From: CABQCM01 sp965145485
GTDB lineage: Bacteria > Bacillota > Clostridia > Oscillospirales > Acutalibacteraceae
Direction: 5' to 3'
NCBI GenBank assembly: GCA_965145485.1
Contig: CBCTCU010000005.1
Span: 45,271-109,270 of the forward strand
Length of the DNA stretch: 64,000 bases
A program made the translations under genes and the position numbers. This document shows positions 36,539 to 44,848 of this stretch, piece by piece; position 1 is the first letter of the stretch; each line of letters begins with the position of its first letter. Under the pieces are notes generated by a model. The model had not been told where the DNA came from. It searched no databases and saw nothing but the letters and a program-made list of their open reading frames with translations.

Positions 36539-37459
36539 CTGGATTTTGTCATACTCGATCTTGAATGGAACACTGCTTTCAGCCACCGAAGGCAGGGCTT
36601 TGTCAACGAAATTATCGAAATGGGGGCCGTCCGGCTGGATCCGTCGCTGCGCCAGGTCGGTACCTTCCAGCGGCTGGTGCACACCCGCCTGACGCGGAAG
36701 CTGACAAGCAAGGTGGAGGAATTGACCCACCTGACTCTGGACCAGCTGCGCCAGGGGGTCCGTTTCCCTCAGGCGATGGAGGAGCTTGGGCGCTTTGCCG
36801 GCGGGGACGCCCTGCTTTTGACCTGGAGCACCACCGACATCCGGGTTTTGCTCGACAACTGCACCGCCTTCACCGGCTGGGAAACCATCCCCTGGCTTGC
36901 CCGGTACGCCGATCTGCAATGGTATGTGCAGGAGGCGCTGGGATTGGACCACCGCAACCAGATGGGGCTTCAGGCGGCGGCGCAGCAGGTGGGCTTGTCC
37001 AGCGAGGGGATGGAGCTTCACCGCGCGCTGGACGACAGCCTGCTCAGCGCCGAAGTGCTTCGCCGGTGCTATCGCCCGGGACTGCTCGAGAGCGTCGTCC
37101 AGGACGCTCGCAGCCAGTCCTTCTACGAGAGACTGCGCTTTAAAAACTACTATATCATCGACATCAAAAGCCCGCTGATCCGCCCGGACGATTTGCGCAT
37201 GCGATGCGACCAATGCGGCAGCTTCGCCCGGCGGGTGTCCAAGTGGAAAAATCACAACAAGGGGTTTTGCGCCGATTTTCGATGCCGCCGCTGCGGAAAC
37301 CGCTTTCACGGACGGATACAGTTTAAAAAACGGTACGATGATATCGAGATCAAGCGCACCCAGCGCCCCCTGTCGCCCGAAAGCAAGCCCGACCCAGAGG
37401 AACGGCCCGCAGCACAGCTGGGCAGCGACGCATCCCCTAGCGGCGGTCCGACTGTATGA
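36539..37459 (+). CDS. DEDD-type 3'-5' exonuclease with C-terminal zinc ribbon, apparent CTG start
   Basis: 306 residues if started at CTG 36539. The N-terminus then reads LDFVILDLEWNTAF; DLEWN supplies the Asp and Glu of the exonuclease I motif. Further motifs: 'FVNEIIEMGAVRLD', 'LLTWSTTDIRVL' (Exo II region) and 'ALDDSLLSAEVL' (Exo III region). Residues about 220-265 hold a zinc ribbon with two CxxC pairs ('MRCDQCGSF', 'FRCRRCGN'). An in-frame TGA lies at 36530-36532, and no ATG, GTG or TTG exists between it and the motif. The first ATG (36620) would remove the catalytic DxE. AAGGGAGTGAGG lies just upstream of the CTG. Related clostridial proteins start MDFVILDLEWN (recalled, not checked). 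Confidence 0.85.
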   Translation: MDFVILDLEWNTAFSHRRQGFVNEIIEMGAVRLDPSLRQVGTFQRLVHTRLTRKLTSKVEELTHLTLDQLRQGVRFPQAMEELGRFAGGDALLLTWSTTDIRVLLDNCTAFTGWETIPWLARYADLQWYVQEALGLDHRNQMGLQAAAQQVGLSSEGMELHRALDDSLLSAEVLRRCYRPGLLESVVQDARSQSFYERLRFKNYYIIDIKSPLIRPDDLRMRCDQCGSFARRVSKWKNHNKGFCADFRCRRCGNRFHGRIQFKKRYDDIEIKRTQRPLSPESKPDPEERPAAQLGSDASPSGGPTV

Positions 37460-37726
37460 GATTGCTCCATTCCTTCCTATCCATATGATGTGAAGCGCCC
37501 GGGCACGGCGCTTTTCTTTTGTCCTGTCATGCGCACTATATTTCACGAAACCTGCCGCGCAATTTTCCACACTACTTATCGGCTGTGTCAACCGGAATCG
37601 ACAGATATCTGCAAAATATTACATTTCATCGGTACAAAAAGCGGAATTTCCCCCAAAAAAAGCTTATTTTATCTGTATCATGGGCTCCGGCCAAACGGTA
37701 TCATAATGGCAGGGAGGGAAACTCTT

Positions 37727-38044
37727 ATGGATGAACAATTTATTCGAACCCGCATCACCCAACTGCGGATGGAAAAAGGCATTTCCGAATACCAGATGAG
37801 CTTGGAACTGGGGCAGAACAAGGGCTATATTCAGGCCATTTCCTCCGGGCGTTCGCTGCCGTCCTTACAGCAGTTTTTAAAAATCTGTAGTTACTTTGAT
37901 TTGACCCCGAAGGAGTTTTTCGACACCGAAGCCAACTGCCCTCAGTTAATGCGCCAGACCATCAACGAGCTGCGCTTTTTAAACGAAGACGATCTCAAAC
38001 TGCTGAAAGCCATCGTAGAGCGCCTGCGCACCCCTACCCTCTGA
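37727..38044 (+). CDS. Xre-family HTH protein
   Basis: 105 residues. HTH at about 6-62: 'ITQLRMEKGISEYQMSLELG' and 'NKGYIQAISSGRSLPSLQQF'. The tail 'LNEDDLKLLKAIVERL' is helical and may dimerise. ATG at 37727 follows AGGGAGGGAAACTCTT; the open frame extends upstream without protein-like sequence. It lies about 180 bp upstream of the ncRNA gene, so control of that RNA is possible but not shown. Confidence 0.9.
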   Translation: MDEQFIRTRITQLRMEKGISEYQMSLELGQNKGYIQAISSGRSLPSLQQFLKICSYFDLTPKEFFDTEANCPQLMRQTINELRFLNEDDLKLLKAIVERLRTPTL

Positions 38045-38191
38045 TCCCTGCAAGGCGGCCTGTACGCTGGGATGCATTGTGCGGCGTCAGGCATCCTCTG
38101 TTCTGCGCATATTATATTATAATTCATTTGATGATATCTTTTTTTAATATATTAGTTACAATTTTTTCACAAAATTATTTGTGATTTTCTA

Positions 38192-38220
38192 TTGACAACC
38201 GGCCGTATGTGTGATATAGT
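38192..38220 (+). promoter_or_regulatory. Promoter of the non-coding RNA
   Basis: TTGACA (38192-38197), 17-bp spacer, TATAGT (38215-38220), within an AT-rich upstream stretch that could act as an UP element. Confidence 0.85.
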
Positions 38221-38226
38221 AAGATC

Positions 38227-38565
38227 AGACAAAAGATCAGAGCAATGTTACCGCTTCGGTTTAGCGGAATTTGCGCGAAAGGGGTGGGTCCAATGGGCTG
38301 TAACAGTTCTTTGGCCGATGGCCAGTTACGCAGCCGTCTGAATTTAACATAAATGGCGTGTTATGCAGCATGCCGCCGCTAATACCACATCTTTGATGAG
38401 CGGTGATGGTTGTTGTCATCGCGCGGTGTAAGTGAAGTTACTTTGGGAGGTCAGACGGCTGCGTTTTCCCTGATTGTCAACAAATTGGCAGCAAAGAAAT
38501 CGCTGTTGGTCGATGATTAATATTATAGATTTATAAAATCTCCGGCGTCTCTGCCGGAGATTTTT
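38227..38565 (+). ncRNA. Candidate structured non-coding RNA (possibly raiA-type)
   Basis: No frame here has a ribosome site and protein-like content, yet the stretch has a near-consensus promoter upstream and a perfect terminator at its end. A 13-nt perfect long-range pairing, CGCAGCCGTCTGA (38329-38341) with TCAGACGGCTGCG (38451-38463), encloses several local hairpins: GGCGTG/CATGCC, CCGCT/AGCGG, GATG/CATC and AAGT/ACTT. Upstream are CCGC/GCGG and TGGCC/GGCCA extended by GTAAC/GTTAC. Conserved-looking GGGGTGGGTCCAATGGGCTG precedes them. Size, architecture and clostridial host suggest the raiA motif from memory; I cannot confirm the family. It is not tmRNA, SRP RNA or RNase P by their signature sequences. 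Confidence 0.72.
38535..38565 (+). terminator. Rho-independent terminator of the ncRNA
   Basis: AAAATCTCCGGC / GCCGGAGATTTT, 12 bp perfect, loop GTCTCT, followed by T. Confidence 0.93.
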
Positions 38566-38683
38566 CATTGTTTGGAAGAACGATACGATGGCCTGGGCGG
38601 CCGCACCCCGCCGCAAGCTCAGAGTTTGGCGCCGGCCGGTCAATGGAAACGCCGTTTTGAATAATTTCCATCCGAAAAATAGA

Positions 38684-38711
38684 AAACCGCCGCAAAGAAA
38701 TGCGGCGGTTT
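38684..38711 (-). terminator. Terminator of the papain-like protease gene
   Basis: AAACCGCCGCA / TGCGGCGGTTT around AAGAAA; on the minus strand it is followed by TTTTCTATTTTT. Confidence 0.85.
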
Positions 38712-38731
38712 AACACTTTTACAAAAACACA

Positions 38732-41206
38732 TTAAAACGCGACTGGATCAAGGAAATAACAATCGTCCGGCACCGTCGTTACCACGTAACTCTGGTCAAT
38801 GGTTATCAATTGAACGCTATGCTGGTTAATCATAAGAGCGTCGTTCGCGTCAATCGACCCGTCATGATTAACATCCGCTGCAATACGCGCCAATGCGCCC
38901 AGCTTACTTAACTCTACGCTATCCTGCAAAGCCACCAAAGCGTCGGCCGGATCAATGATGCCGTTCCCGATATTGACGGTTCCGGACCCGGTGGCGTCGC
39001 CAAATAACACCACATAGTAAATCTCTACTATTTTGCCGCTGGAATTCGTTTTTATAATCTTCATCCCCGTGGCGGCTTTGGTCAATTGAGCTGAATCAAC
39101 CCCGGTATTATCCCAATTTCGCACCGTCAACGTGTAGCCCGTGCTTCTCATGCTCGACAATAGCTTTTGCAAATTGTTGGAATCTCGGGAATCCACCCCT
39201 GTTTTAATGGAAGATTTATAGGCCACCAGTCCCGTCAGACTGGTACCATTTACGTTCGTTATCGTGCCTTTTGAAAAAGTAAACGACACTGTCTTGGCTG
39301 TGTAGGTAGTGGTGATAGACGACATATTGATATTGATGTTCCACCTCGTGCACAAGCCTTTGTATTCGTTTAGGGGGGCAAAGGTAACCTTAAACCGCAC
39401 GCCATTGATTGTCGTATCCAATGCTCCGCTGGTTGGCTTTTTCAGCGTATAGGTATTACTTCCTATCTTTATCTGCAGGGTATCCAAAATCGATGCGACG
39501 TCCGCATGCATCTGCACTCGCCGGGCATCCTGATTGTTGCTCGTCCAACCGGTTTCATAAAAGGCCTTACAAACATTGAAAGTATACGCCCCCGTCTTGG
39601 TGCTGTTTGCGCACACCTTGATATAATAGGTCTGCCCTGCGGTCAGGGTATATTTGAGCGCAAAGTTACTCCCGGAAATGTTCGCGTTGTCGTTTGTCGC
39701 CAACTGGGTTTGCGCGGCATTATACAGGAAACCTTTCGTATCGGTCGAGCCGGTGGTGTAAAAAAGATACGTTCCCGAAGCCGAGGGGACAAATTTAAAG
39801 TAGTCAACATCCCCGCCGTAATTAATGTTGCCCGCCGTTTTGGAGTGCAACTGCAAAGAATATGCCTTATCGTATGTATTTTGATAATCATCGGTGATAC
39901 GGTATGTACAGGAAGCCGACAGGTTCGTTCCATCGGTAGTTGTGGCGGTAACCGTTGCCGTGCCGGGTCCCACATATGTCACTAACCCTGACGTAGAGAC
40001 CCTTACCACCGAAGTATTGCTTGAACGCCATGTGACGGACTTATCGGTCGTCTTGGTAGGCGATACGGTAGCGGTAAGGGTTTCGGTTTGACCTTTATAT
40101 AGGGTAGAACTGGTCTTATTGAGCGAAATTCCGGTTGCCGGTATACCATAGTAATAGTATTTGGTCGATCCATTGAAAGCGCTTTGCGTCCCTATTTCTT
40201 TCAACACCGTTCCATTGGCATTAACCCAACGTATTTTCTTAACGGTTGTAGTGGCTGAGCTTCCACTCGTACCGCTGGCATTATTATCCGTTACGCCCAC
40301 CCAATAAACTTTATTGTTGCCGTCGTAAAGGCTGTCATAATCGAAGACAAAGGTGCGGGTTTGATATCCGTTGTTCCCTCCGTCAAAGCTCTTTTGACCC
40401 CCTATTTTATCCAAAAAGGTCGTTTGGTTCGTCTTGCTGGATGTCTTGTAATCTGAAGTACTTAGTGACACCGTAATATCGTTGCGATATTTCTGCTCGA
40501 TGGTTACCTCCGCCATTCGCTGCGGAGTATAGTTGGCAACTTCTATATACCAATATAAACTGGAACGAATGAAAAGATGTCTATCGACGGTGTTTAAATT
40601 AGCAGCATTTGATGTTTCATTCAAAGCATCATACATTAACCAAATATAGCCGTCATTATGTTTGGATGCATTTGTGCCCCAAGAGTTCGCTACTAAAAAG
40701 GCTCCTTTTTCAAAACTTTCAATTGTGCCGTTTTGATTTAAATCATAGGACACATTATCATCATATCCAACAATCGTAATTCCATGTGCACCGTTAGTGC
40801 CCTCTCCGGAGATAATTCCCCACTCACCATTGGATAAAGTCTGAGTTATCCATTCGTTACAATCGGTTGAAATAGAAAGAACATATCCATTATTAAGCAA
40901 TTCTTTCATGTGAGATAAATCAGAATCTTTATTGCTGGTAATAACTGGTGTATTAGTGTTTTTTTCAACAAAATTATAATGGTAATAATTTGATAGTCGC
41001 GTTTGTAATGCTGTTCGTAAAACAGATACTGCTTCTGCCTCATTTCCGTCTGTATACCAATCATACGATATCGTGGTATCATTTTGCGGAAACTCGCTCC
41101 AACGTAGTGAGCCTTGCTTTTTTAGGAGTTCATAACAATCACCTTTGTACAGGCCTGCTCCTGTTCCGCCATTTAAATAATTCCAAATATATTTAGGGGA
41201 AAACAC
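38732..41206 (-). CDS. Dockerin-bearing papain-family cysteine protease, 3' part of a frameshifted gene
   Basis: An 824-codon open frame from GTG 41206 with no ribosome site, so it is not an independent gene. It continues in frame upstream to the catalytic Cys (codon 41291-41293, 'GSCSAWTTAYYQF'); catalytic His141 is in 'NGAHGITIVGYDD' and Asn174 in 'VANSWGTN', the papain (C1) triad. About 355-440 is a Big_2-like Ig domain ('SLNKTSSTLYKGQ'); about 445-560 resembles a PPC domain ('DDYQNTYDKAYSL'). The dockerin is near 735-800 ('DPADALVALQDSVEL', 'DVNHDGSIDANDALMINQHS'). The signal peptide and prosequence lie in another frame (41248-41517). A propeptide-like gene (41611) sits immediately upstream. 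Confidence 0.85.
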   Translation of the reverse strand: MFSPKYIWNYLNGGTGAGLYKGDCYELLKKQGSLRWSEFPQNDTTISYDWYTDGNEAEAVSVLRTALQTRLSNYYHYNFVEKNTNTPVITSNKDSDLSHMKELLNNGYVLSISTDCNEWITQTLSNGEWGIISGEGTNGAHGITIVGYDDNVSYDLNQNGTIESFEKGAFLVANSWGTNASKHNDGYIWLMYDALNETSNAANLNTVDRHLFIRSSLYWYIEVANYTPQRMAEVTIEQKYRNDITVSLSTSDYKTSSKTNQTTFLDKIGGQKSFDGGNNGYQTRTFVFDYDSLYDGNNKVYWVGVTDNNASGTSGSSATTTVKKIRWVNANGTVLKEIGTQSAFNGSTKYYYYGIPATGISLNKTSSTLYKGQTETLTATVSPTKTTDKSVTWRSSNTSVVRVSTSGLVTYVGPGTATVTATTTDGTNLSASCTYRITDDYQNTYDKAYSLQLHSKTAGNINYGGDVDYFKFVPSASGTYLFYTTGSTDTKGFLYNAAQTQLATNDNANISGSNFALKYTLTAGQTYYIKVCANSTKTGAYTFNVCKAFYETGWTSNNQDARRVQMHADVASILDTLQIKIGSNTYTLKKPTSGALDTTINGVRFKVTFAPLNEYKGLCTRWNININMSSITTTYTAKTVSFTFSKGTITNVNGTSLTGLVAYKSSIKTGVDSRDSNNLQKLLSSMRSTGYTLTVRNWDNTGVDSAQLTKAATGMKIIKTNSSGKIVEIYYVVLFGDATGSGTVNIGNGIIDPADALVALQDSVELSKLGALARIAADVNHDGSIDANDALMINQHSVQLITIDQSYVVTTVPDDCYFLDPVAF

Positions 41207-41247
41207 TTTGCTATCATCGTGTTTTGCGTCCCAATTATTTAACCGCG

Positions 41248-41517
41248 CTACTTGATAAGTAAATTGATAATACGCCGTTGTCCAGGCAGAACAGGATCCC
41301 CCTGTTGAGCACGAATCGGCGGAAAATACTTGCTGGAACTTAAATTTACGCTATCCGGTAAAACATTGTACGGTGTAATAGCATGGGTTCCATTATATAC
41401 ATTTACAGGTAACTCCTTGGCGAGGTCGCCGCCCATTTCAGGCGTCAATAATATCGATGTATCATCTGCTGCCGCCTGACTGCCAAGCAAAAAACAGAAT
41501 AAAAGCATGAAAGCCAT
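41248..41517 (-). CDS. 5' fragment of the frameshifted papain-like protease gene
   Basis: 89 codons: a hydrophobic signal segment ('MAFMLLFCFLLGSQAAADD'), then 'VNLSSSKYFPPIRAQQGD', the conserved approach to the papain catalytic Cys, after which the frame leaves the family at a run of five G (41298-41302). One more G would join it directly to 'GSCSAW' in the 38732-41206 frame. ATG 41517 has no ribosome site. A better start, ATG 41573 after AAGGATGG, is out of frame by one base at a run of six A (41564-41569). With one more A the N-terminus would read MEKKHAKNYCFGKITVG, a typical signal n-region. The whole gene would span 38732-41573. Confidence 0.7.
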   Translation of the reverse strand: MAFMLLFCFLLGSQAAADDTSILLTPEMGGDLAKELPVNVYNGTHAITPYNVLPDSVNLSSSKYFPPIRAQQGDPVLPGQRRIINLLIK

Positions 41518-41610
41518 GATTATTCCAACTGTTATTTTGCCAAAACAATAATTTTTTGCATGCTTTTTTCCATTTTAACCATCCTTGCTCTTAGATTTTC
41601 TATGCAGTGA

Positions 41611-42759
41611 TTAACCCCTTAGACCAACCGATATTTGCAATATAAAAAGCGCATCAGCCGCATCGATTATCCCATTTTCATCCATATCTGCCATCGACTG
41701 ATTCTCCTCATCCAAAGTAATGATTTTCACCGAATGCTGCAAGGCAAGCAGGGCGTCATTTGCATCAATATTACCGTCGCGGTCGATATCCCCTAAACGA
41801 TATTCATCCAATACAGTAATGGTACAAGTTTGTGTAAATGTTTTACCTCGGAAGTTGCGTATTGCCGTTATCGTTGCCGTTCCAGGCTTTAAAGCTTTGA
41901 CTTCGGCAACGTAGTTTAGAAGTGGAGTATTAACCGCAGGAGAAGTTTCTCCACCTGATACTGTTATTTGCAATCGTTCTGGAGAATCTGTTACCCATTG
42001 TTCACTTCCAGCAGAACCACCAGTTGCAGCATCTCGATACATATGAACGTCTAGAAAACCAGGGGTCTGTATCAGACGATCCGCCATTTCCATAAGCGTA
42101 CTATCTGTAGGAGGTAAAGCATAATACTGTCCTTTTTGACTTTTTGTTCCCTCGCGATTTGGATCCAGATCAGGGCTGGGGTAACCCAATGAAGAAAATT
42201 CGCAAGGCCAAAAATGCAAAATCCCATATTCTTTAAAACTATCGGTCGTTAAATTGCTGTCGTCAATCACATCAGAGTCAATGGAAAAATAAACTCCAAA
42301 ATCTTTATAGTCTAGCTTGGAAATAATAAATTGTTGAATTTTCAGATCAATCTTTTCCCCAATCCGAAGAGTGTCGGATGATTTATTTAATATTATCCGC
42401 GGCTCACAAAATTCGTACTCATCATTTTTTCGTACTCCCTGTACCCTAGAATCCTTTTGGACAATTTCTATTGCCTTTTCTACATTATACTCTCCCGAAT
42501 CCCTCAGTACCAAAACCAACTTGTAGATAATCCCCTCGTCTGTAGTCGATTTTGAAACCGCTAAGACCCTTTCGCATTCAATTCCCGGAAAATCCTCCGG
42601 CTTAAACTGCTGCGGTGTGTCGGTGTTTATCGTGACTACAATGCTGTTGTCATACGTCCACTCCATAACATCCTCCTCGCCAAGCGCGGGAATCGGGAAT
42701 ACGGCCAGCATCGACGCTGCCAACGCCGCACACAGCCAGCGTTTCCAGAATTTTTTCAT
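41611..42759 (-). CDS. Secreted dockerin protein with subtilisin-propeptide-like domain
   Basis: 382 residues. Signal peptide 1-27 (MKKFWKRWLCAALAASMLAV). Residues about 35-122 match the propeptides of the nearby subtilases: 'DNSIVVTINTDTPQQFKPED' then 'FPGIECERVLAV', 'YKLVLVLRDSGEYNVEKAIE' and 'SRVQGVRKNDEY' (subtilase: 'DDSIIVTMKNQ...FLPVEV...LANPGKENVLQAI'). A beta-rich Ig-like region follows (to about 305) and a C-terminal dockerin at 313-382 ('GDIDRDGNIDANDALLALQHS', 'DMDENGIIDAADALFILQIS'). There is no protease domain. The gene is 37 bp upstream of the papain-like protease start, apparently co-transcribed. I infer an inhibitor or chaperone partner for that protease. Confidence 0.88.
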   Translation of the reverse strand: MKKFWKRWLCAALAASMLAVFPIPALGEEDVMEWTYDNSIVVTINTDTPQQFKPEDFPGIECERVLAVSKSTTDEGIIYKLVLVLRDSGEYNVEKAIEIVQKDSRVQGVRKNDEYEFCEPRIILNKSSDTLRIGEKIDLKIQQFIISKLDYKDFGVYFSIDSDVIDDSNLTTDSFKEYGILHFWPCEFSSLGYPSPDLDPNREGTKSQKGQYYALPPTDSTLMEMADRLIQTPGFLDVHMYRDAATGGSAGSEQWVTDSPERLQITVSGGETSPAVNTPLLNYVAEVKALKPGTATITAIRNFRGKTFTQTCTITVLDEYRLGDIDRDGNIDANDALLALQHSVKIITLDEENQSMADMDENGIIDAADALFILQISVGLRG

Positions 42760-42831
42760 GATTTCATTGCTCCTTTCCTACCTATAACATATAACAATAG
42801 AATTTTTCTTTTTCTATTAATACCCATTACT

Positions 42832-42860
42832 ATTTTATTTCTACGGTAATTTTTTGTCAA
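42832..42860 (-). promoter_or_regulatory. Promoter of the propeptide-dockerin / papain-like protease pair
   Basis: On the minus strand TTGACA (42855-42860), 17 bp, TAAAAT (42832-42837), about 75 bp before the start at 42759. Confidence 0.65.
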
Positions 42861-43177
42861 CCTTAATTTCCTATTTTACAATATATTTTCCAGATGTTTT
42901 TTGATTTTCTAACAGCATTTCTACTTTTTCAATGGGCAATCACCTTGCCAAGGTTGCCGAAAACAGAATGTGATGGTTGGTGGCGAGCTCGTCAAATTGA
43001 TTAAGGCCCTGTCTTTGAATCCATTCTGCTCAATGACTGTGCACAGGAACAGCCTCATGGTAACTTCATAAGTATGCCATACATCGATAGAGCACCGTCA
43101 ATTGTACCAAAAAAACTGCATGGTCATGTTTTCTTTCGCGCAGAAGGCAAAACAAGGCGGTAAGTTTTTGAAAAATC

Positions 43178-43206
43178 TTGAAAACCGGACAAGAAATTGG
43201 TATAAT
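43178..43206 (+). promoter_or_regulatory. Promoter of gdhA
   Basis: TTGAAA (43178-43183), 17 bp, TATAAT (43201-43206), 31 bp before the start codon, so a very short leader. Confidence 0.8.
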
Positions 43207-43236
43207 AAATATCATTTATTTGAAGGAGTGTCGTCC

Positions 43237-44568
43237 ATGTCCTATGTCGATCGTGTGATTGAAAACGTAATTCGCAAGAACCCTGCCGAAAGCGAATTCC
43301 ATCAGGCCGTTACCGAAGTGCTCAACTCGCTCCGCCCAGTGATGGACGCACACCCCGAATACGAGGAGTGCTCCCTGCTTGAGCGCCTGTGCGAGCCCGA
43401 GCGTGTGATCATGTTCCGCGTCCCCTGGATCGACGACCAGGGCAAGGTACAGGTCAACCGCGGCTTCCGCGTGCAGTTTAACAGCGCCATCGGCCCCTAT
43501 AAGGGCGGCCTGCGCCTGCACCCCTCGGTGAATCTGGGCATCATCAAATTCCTCGGCTTTGAGCAGATTTTCAAAAATTCGCTGACCGGCCTGCCCATCG
43601 GCGGCGGCAAGGGCGGTTCCGACTTTGATCCCAAGGGGAAGTCGGACAATGAGGTCATGCGTTTCTGCCAGAGCTTTATGACCGAGCTGTGCAAGCATAT
43701 CGGCCAGTTTATCGACGTCCCGGCCGGCGATATTGGCGTCGGTGGGCGTGAGATCGGCTATCTCTACGGCCAGTATAAGCGCATCACCGGCCTGTACGAG
43801 GGCGTGCTTACCGGCAAGGGCCTCACCTATGGCGGCTCCCTCGCCCGTAAGGAGGCCACCGGGTACGGCCTGGTCTATTTCATGGAGGAGGCTCTCAAGG
43901 CGGTCGGCACCTCCTTTGACGGCAAGACGGTTGTCGTCTCCGGCTCGGGCAACGTGGCCATTTACGCCACCGAAAAGGCCCAGCAGCTCGGCGCCAAGGT
44001 GATTGCGCTGAGCGATTCCAACGGCTATGTGGTCGATCCCGACGGCATCGACCTTGCCCTGGTCAAGGAGATCAAGGAAGTCAAGCGCGGCCGCATTAAG
44101 GAATATGCCGAGCAGCGTCCCAACGCGAAATACACTGAGGGCCGCGGCATCTGGAGCATTCCCTGCGACGTTGCCCTGCCCTGCGCCACCCAGAACGAGC
44201 TCAACGAGGACGACGCCAAGATGCTGGTCAAAAACGGCTGTATGGCGGTCGGCGAGGGCGCCAACATGCCTTCGACCATTGAGGCCAGCGAGGTCTTTTT
44301 GAACAATAAGATCATCTTTGCCCCCGGCAAAGCGGCCAACGCCGGCGGCGTAGCCACCTCGGCGCTCGAGATGAGCCAGAACTCCATGCGCCTGAGCTGG
44401 ACCTTTGACGAGGTCGACGAGAAGCTCCACGGCATCATGGTCAACATCCATGCCAACGCAGCCGATGCGGCCGAGCGGTATGGCCAGAAGGGCAACTACA
44501 TTGTCGGCGCCAACGTGGCCGGCTTTGAGAAGGTAGCCCAAACCATGATCGAGCAGGGCGTGGTCTAA
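43237..44568 (+). CDS. gdhA: Glutamate dehydrogenase
   Basis: Interconverts 2-oxoglutarate plus ammonia and glutamate; the clostridial/E. coli type I hexameric form, 443 residues. Motifs: 'GFRVQFNSAIGPYKGGLRLH' (substrate), catalytic Lys in 'LPIGGGKGGSDFDPKGKSD', 'DVPAGDIGVGGREIGYLYGQ', and the Rossmann motif 'VSGSGNVAIYATEKA'. ATG at 43237 follows GAAGGAGTGTCGTCC; the frame is open upstream but unlike the family. It is monocistronic, on the strand opposite to the surrounding protease modules, and does not share their theme. Confidence 0.97.
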   Translation: MSYVDRVIENVIRKNPAESEFHQAVTEVLNSLRPVMDAHPEYEECSLLERLCEPERVIMFRVPWIDDQGKVQVNRGFRVQFNSAIGPYKGGLRLHPSVNLGIIKFLGFEQIFKNSLTGLPIGGGKGGSDFDPKGKSDNEVMRFCQSFMTELCKHIGQFIDVPAGDIGVGGREIGYLYGQYKRITGLYEGVLTGKGLTYGGSLARKEATGYGLVYFMEEALKAVGTSFDGKTVVVSGSGNVAIYATEKAQQLGAKVIALSDSNGYVVDPDGIDLALVKEIKEVKRGRIKEYAEQRPNAKYTEGRGIWSIPCDVALPCATQNELNEDDAKMLVKNGCMAVGEGANMPSTIEASEVFLNNKIIFAPGKAANAGGVATSALEMSQNSMRLSWTFDEVDEKLHGIMVNIHANAADAAERYGQKGNYIVGANVAGFEKVAQTMIEQGVV

Positions 44569-44605
44569 TCCTACGGCATTCATCGTCACAACCAAATCCA
44601 ATAGC

Positions 44606-44637
44606 AGAGGGCAGCCCCATGGGGCTGCCCTCTTTTG
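44606..44637 (+). terminator. Rho-independent terminator of gdhA
   Basis: AGAGGGCAGCCCC / GGGGCTGCCCTCT around AT, then TTTGTTG. It may also end minus-strand transcription from the subtilase gene at 44849. Confidence 0.9.
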
Positions 44638-44848
44638 TTGGATGGACCCGCATTGTCAAAGGTACATCAACGCTATCGGGGTAGATTCACTGAGAATCCA
44701 AGGCTTCCTGCGCCGCCAAGGCTGACCTCGGCCCGCTCGGCCCGCTTTTTTGCATTGGCATTCGAGGCGGTTATGCGTATACTGTGCTGCATCGCCAGTG
44801 GGGAATTGCTGGTGCCCGCTAAACCTGTCTTTTCGCACCCTTTTTTCT

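Larger units (their letters stand above)
42760..43236. other. Divergent region between the propeptide-dockerin gene and gdhA
   Basis: 477 bp holding the two outward promoters. The middle part (about 42940-43100) is less AT-rich and has a short open frame (start about 42974) with no recognisable family; possibly a gene remnant. Confidence 0.4.

Noticed and set aside
38227..38565. tmRNA, SRP RNA, 6S RNA or RNase P RNA at 38.2-38.6 kb
   Set aside because: Diagnostic strings of these RNAs are absent (no tRNA-like end with CCA, no GGTGCC-type SRP apical motif, no P4 signature), and the helix layout does not match 6S.
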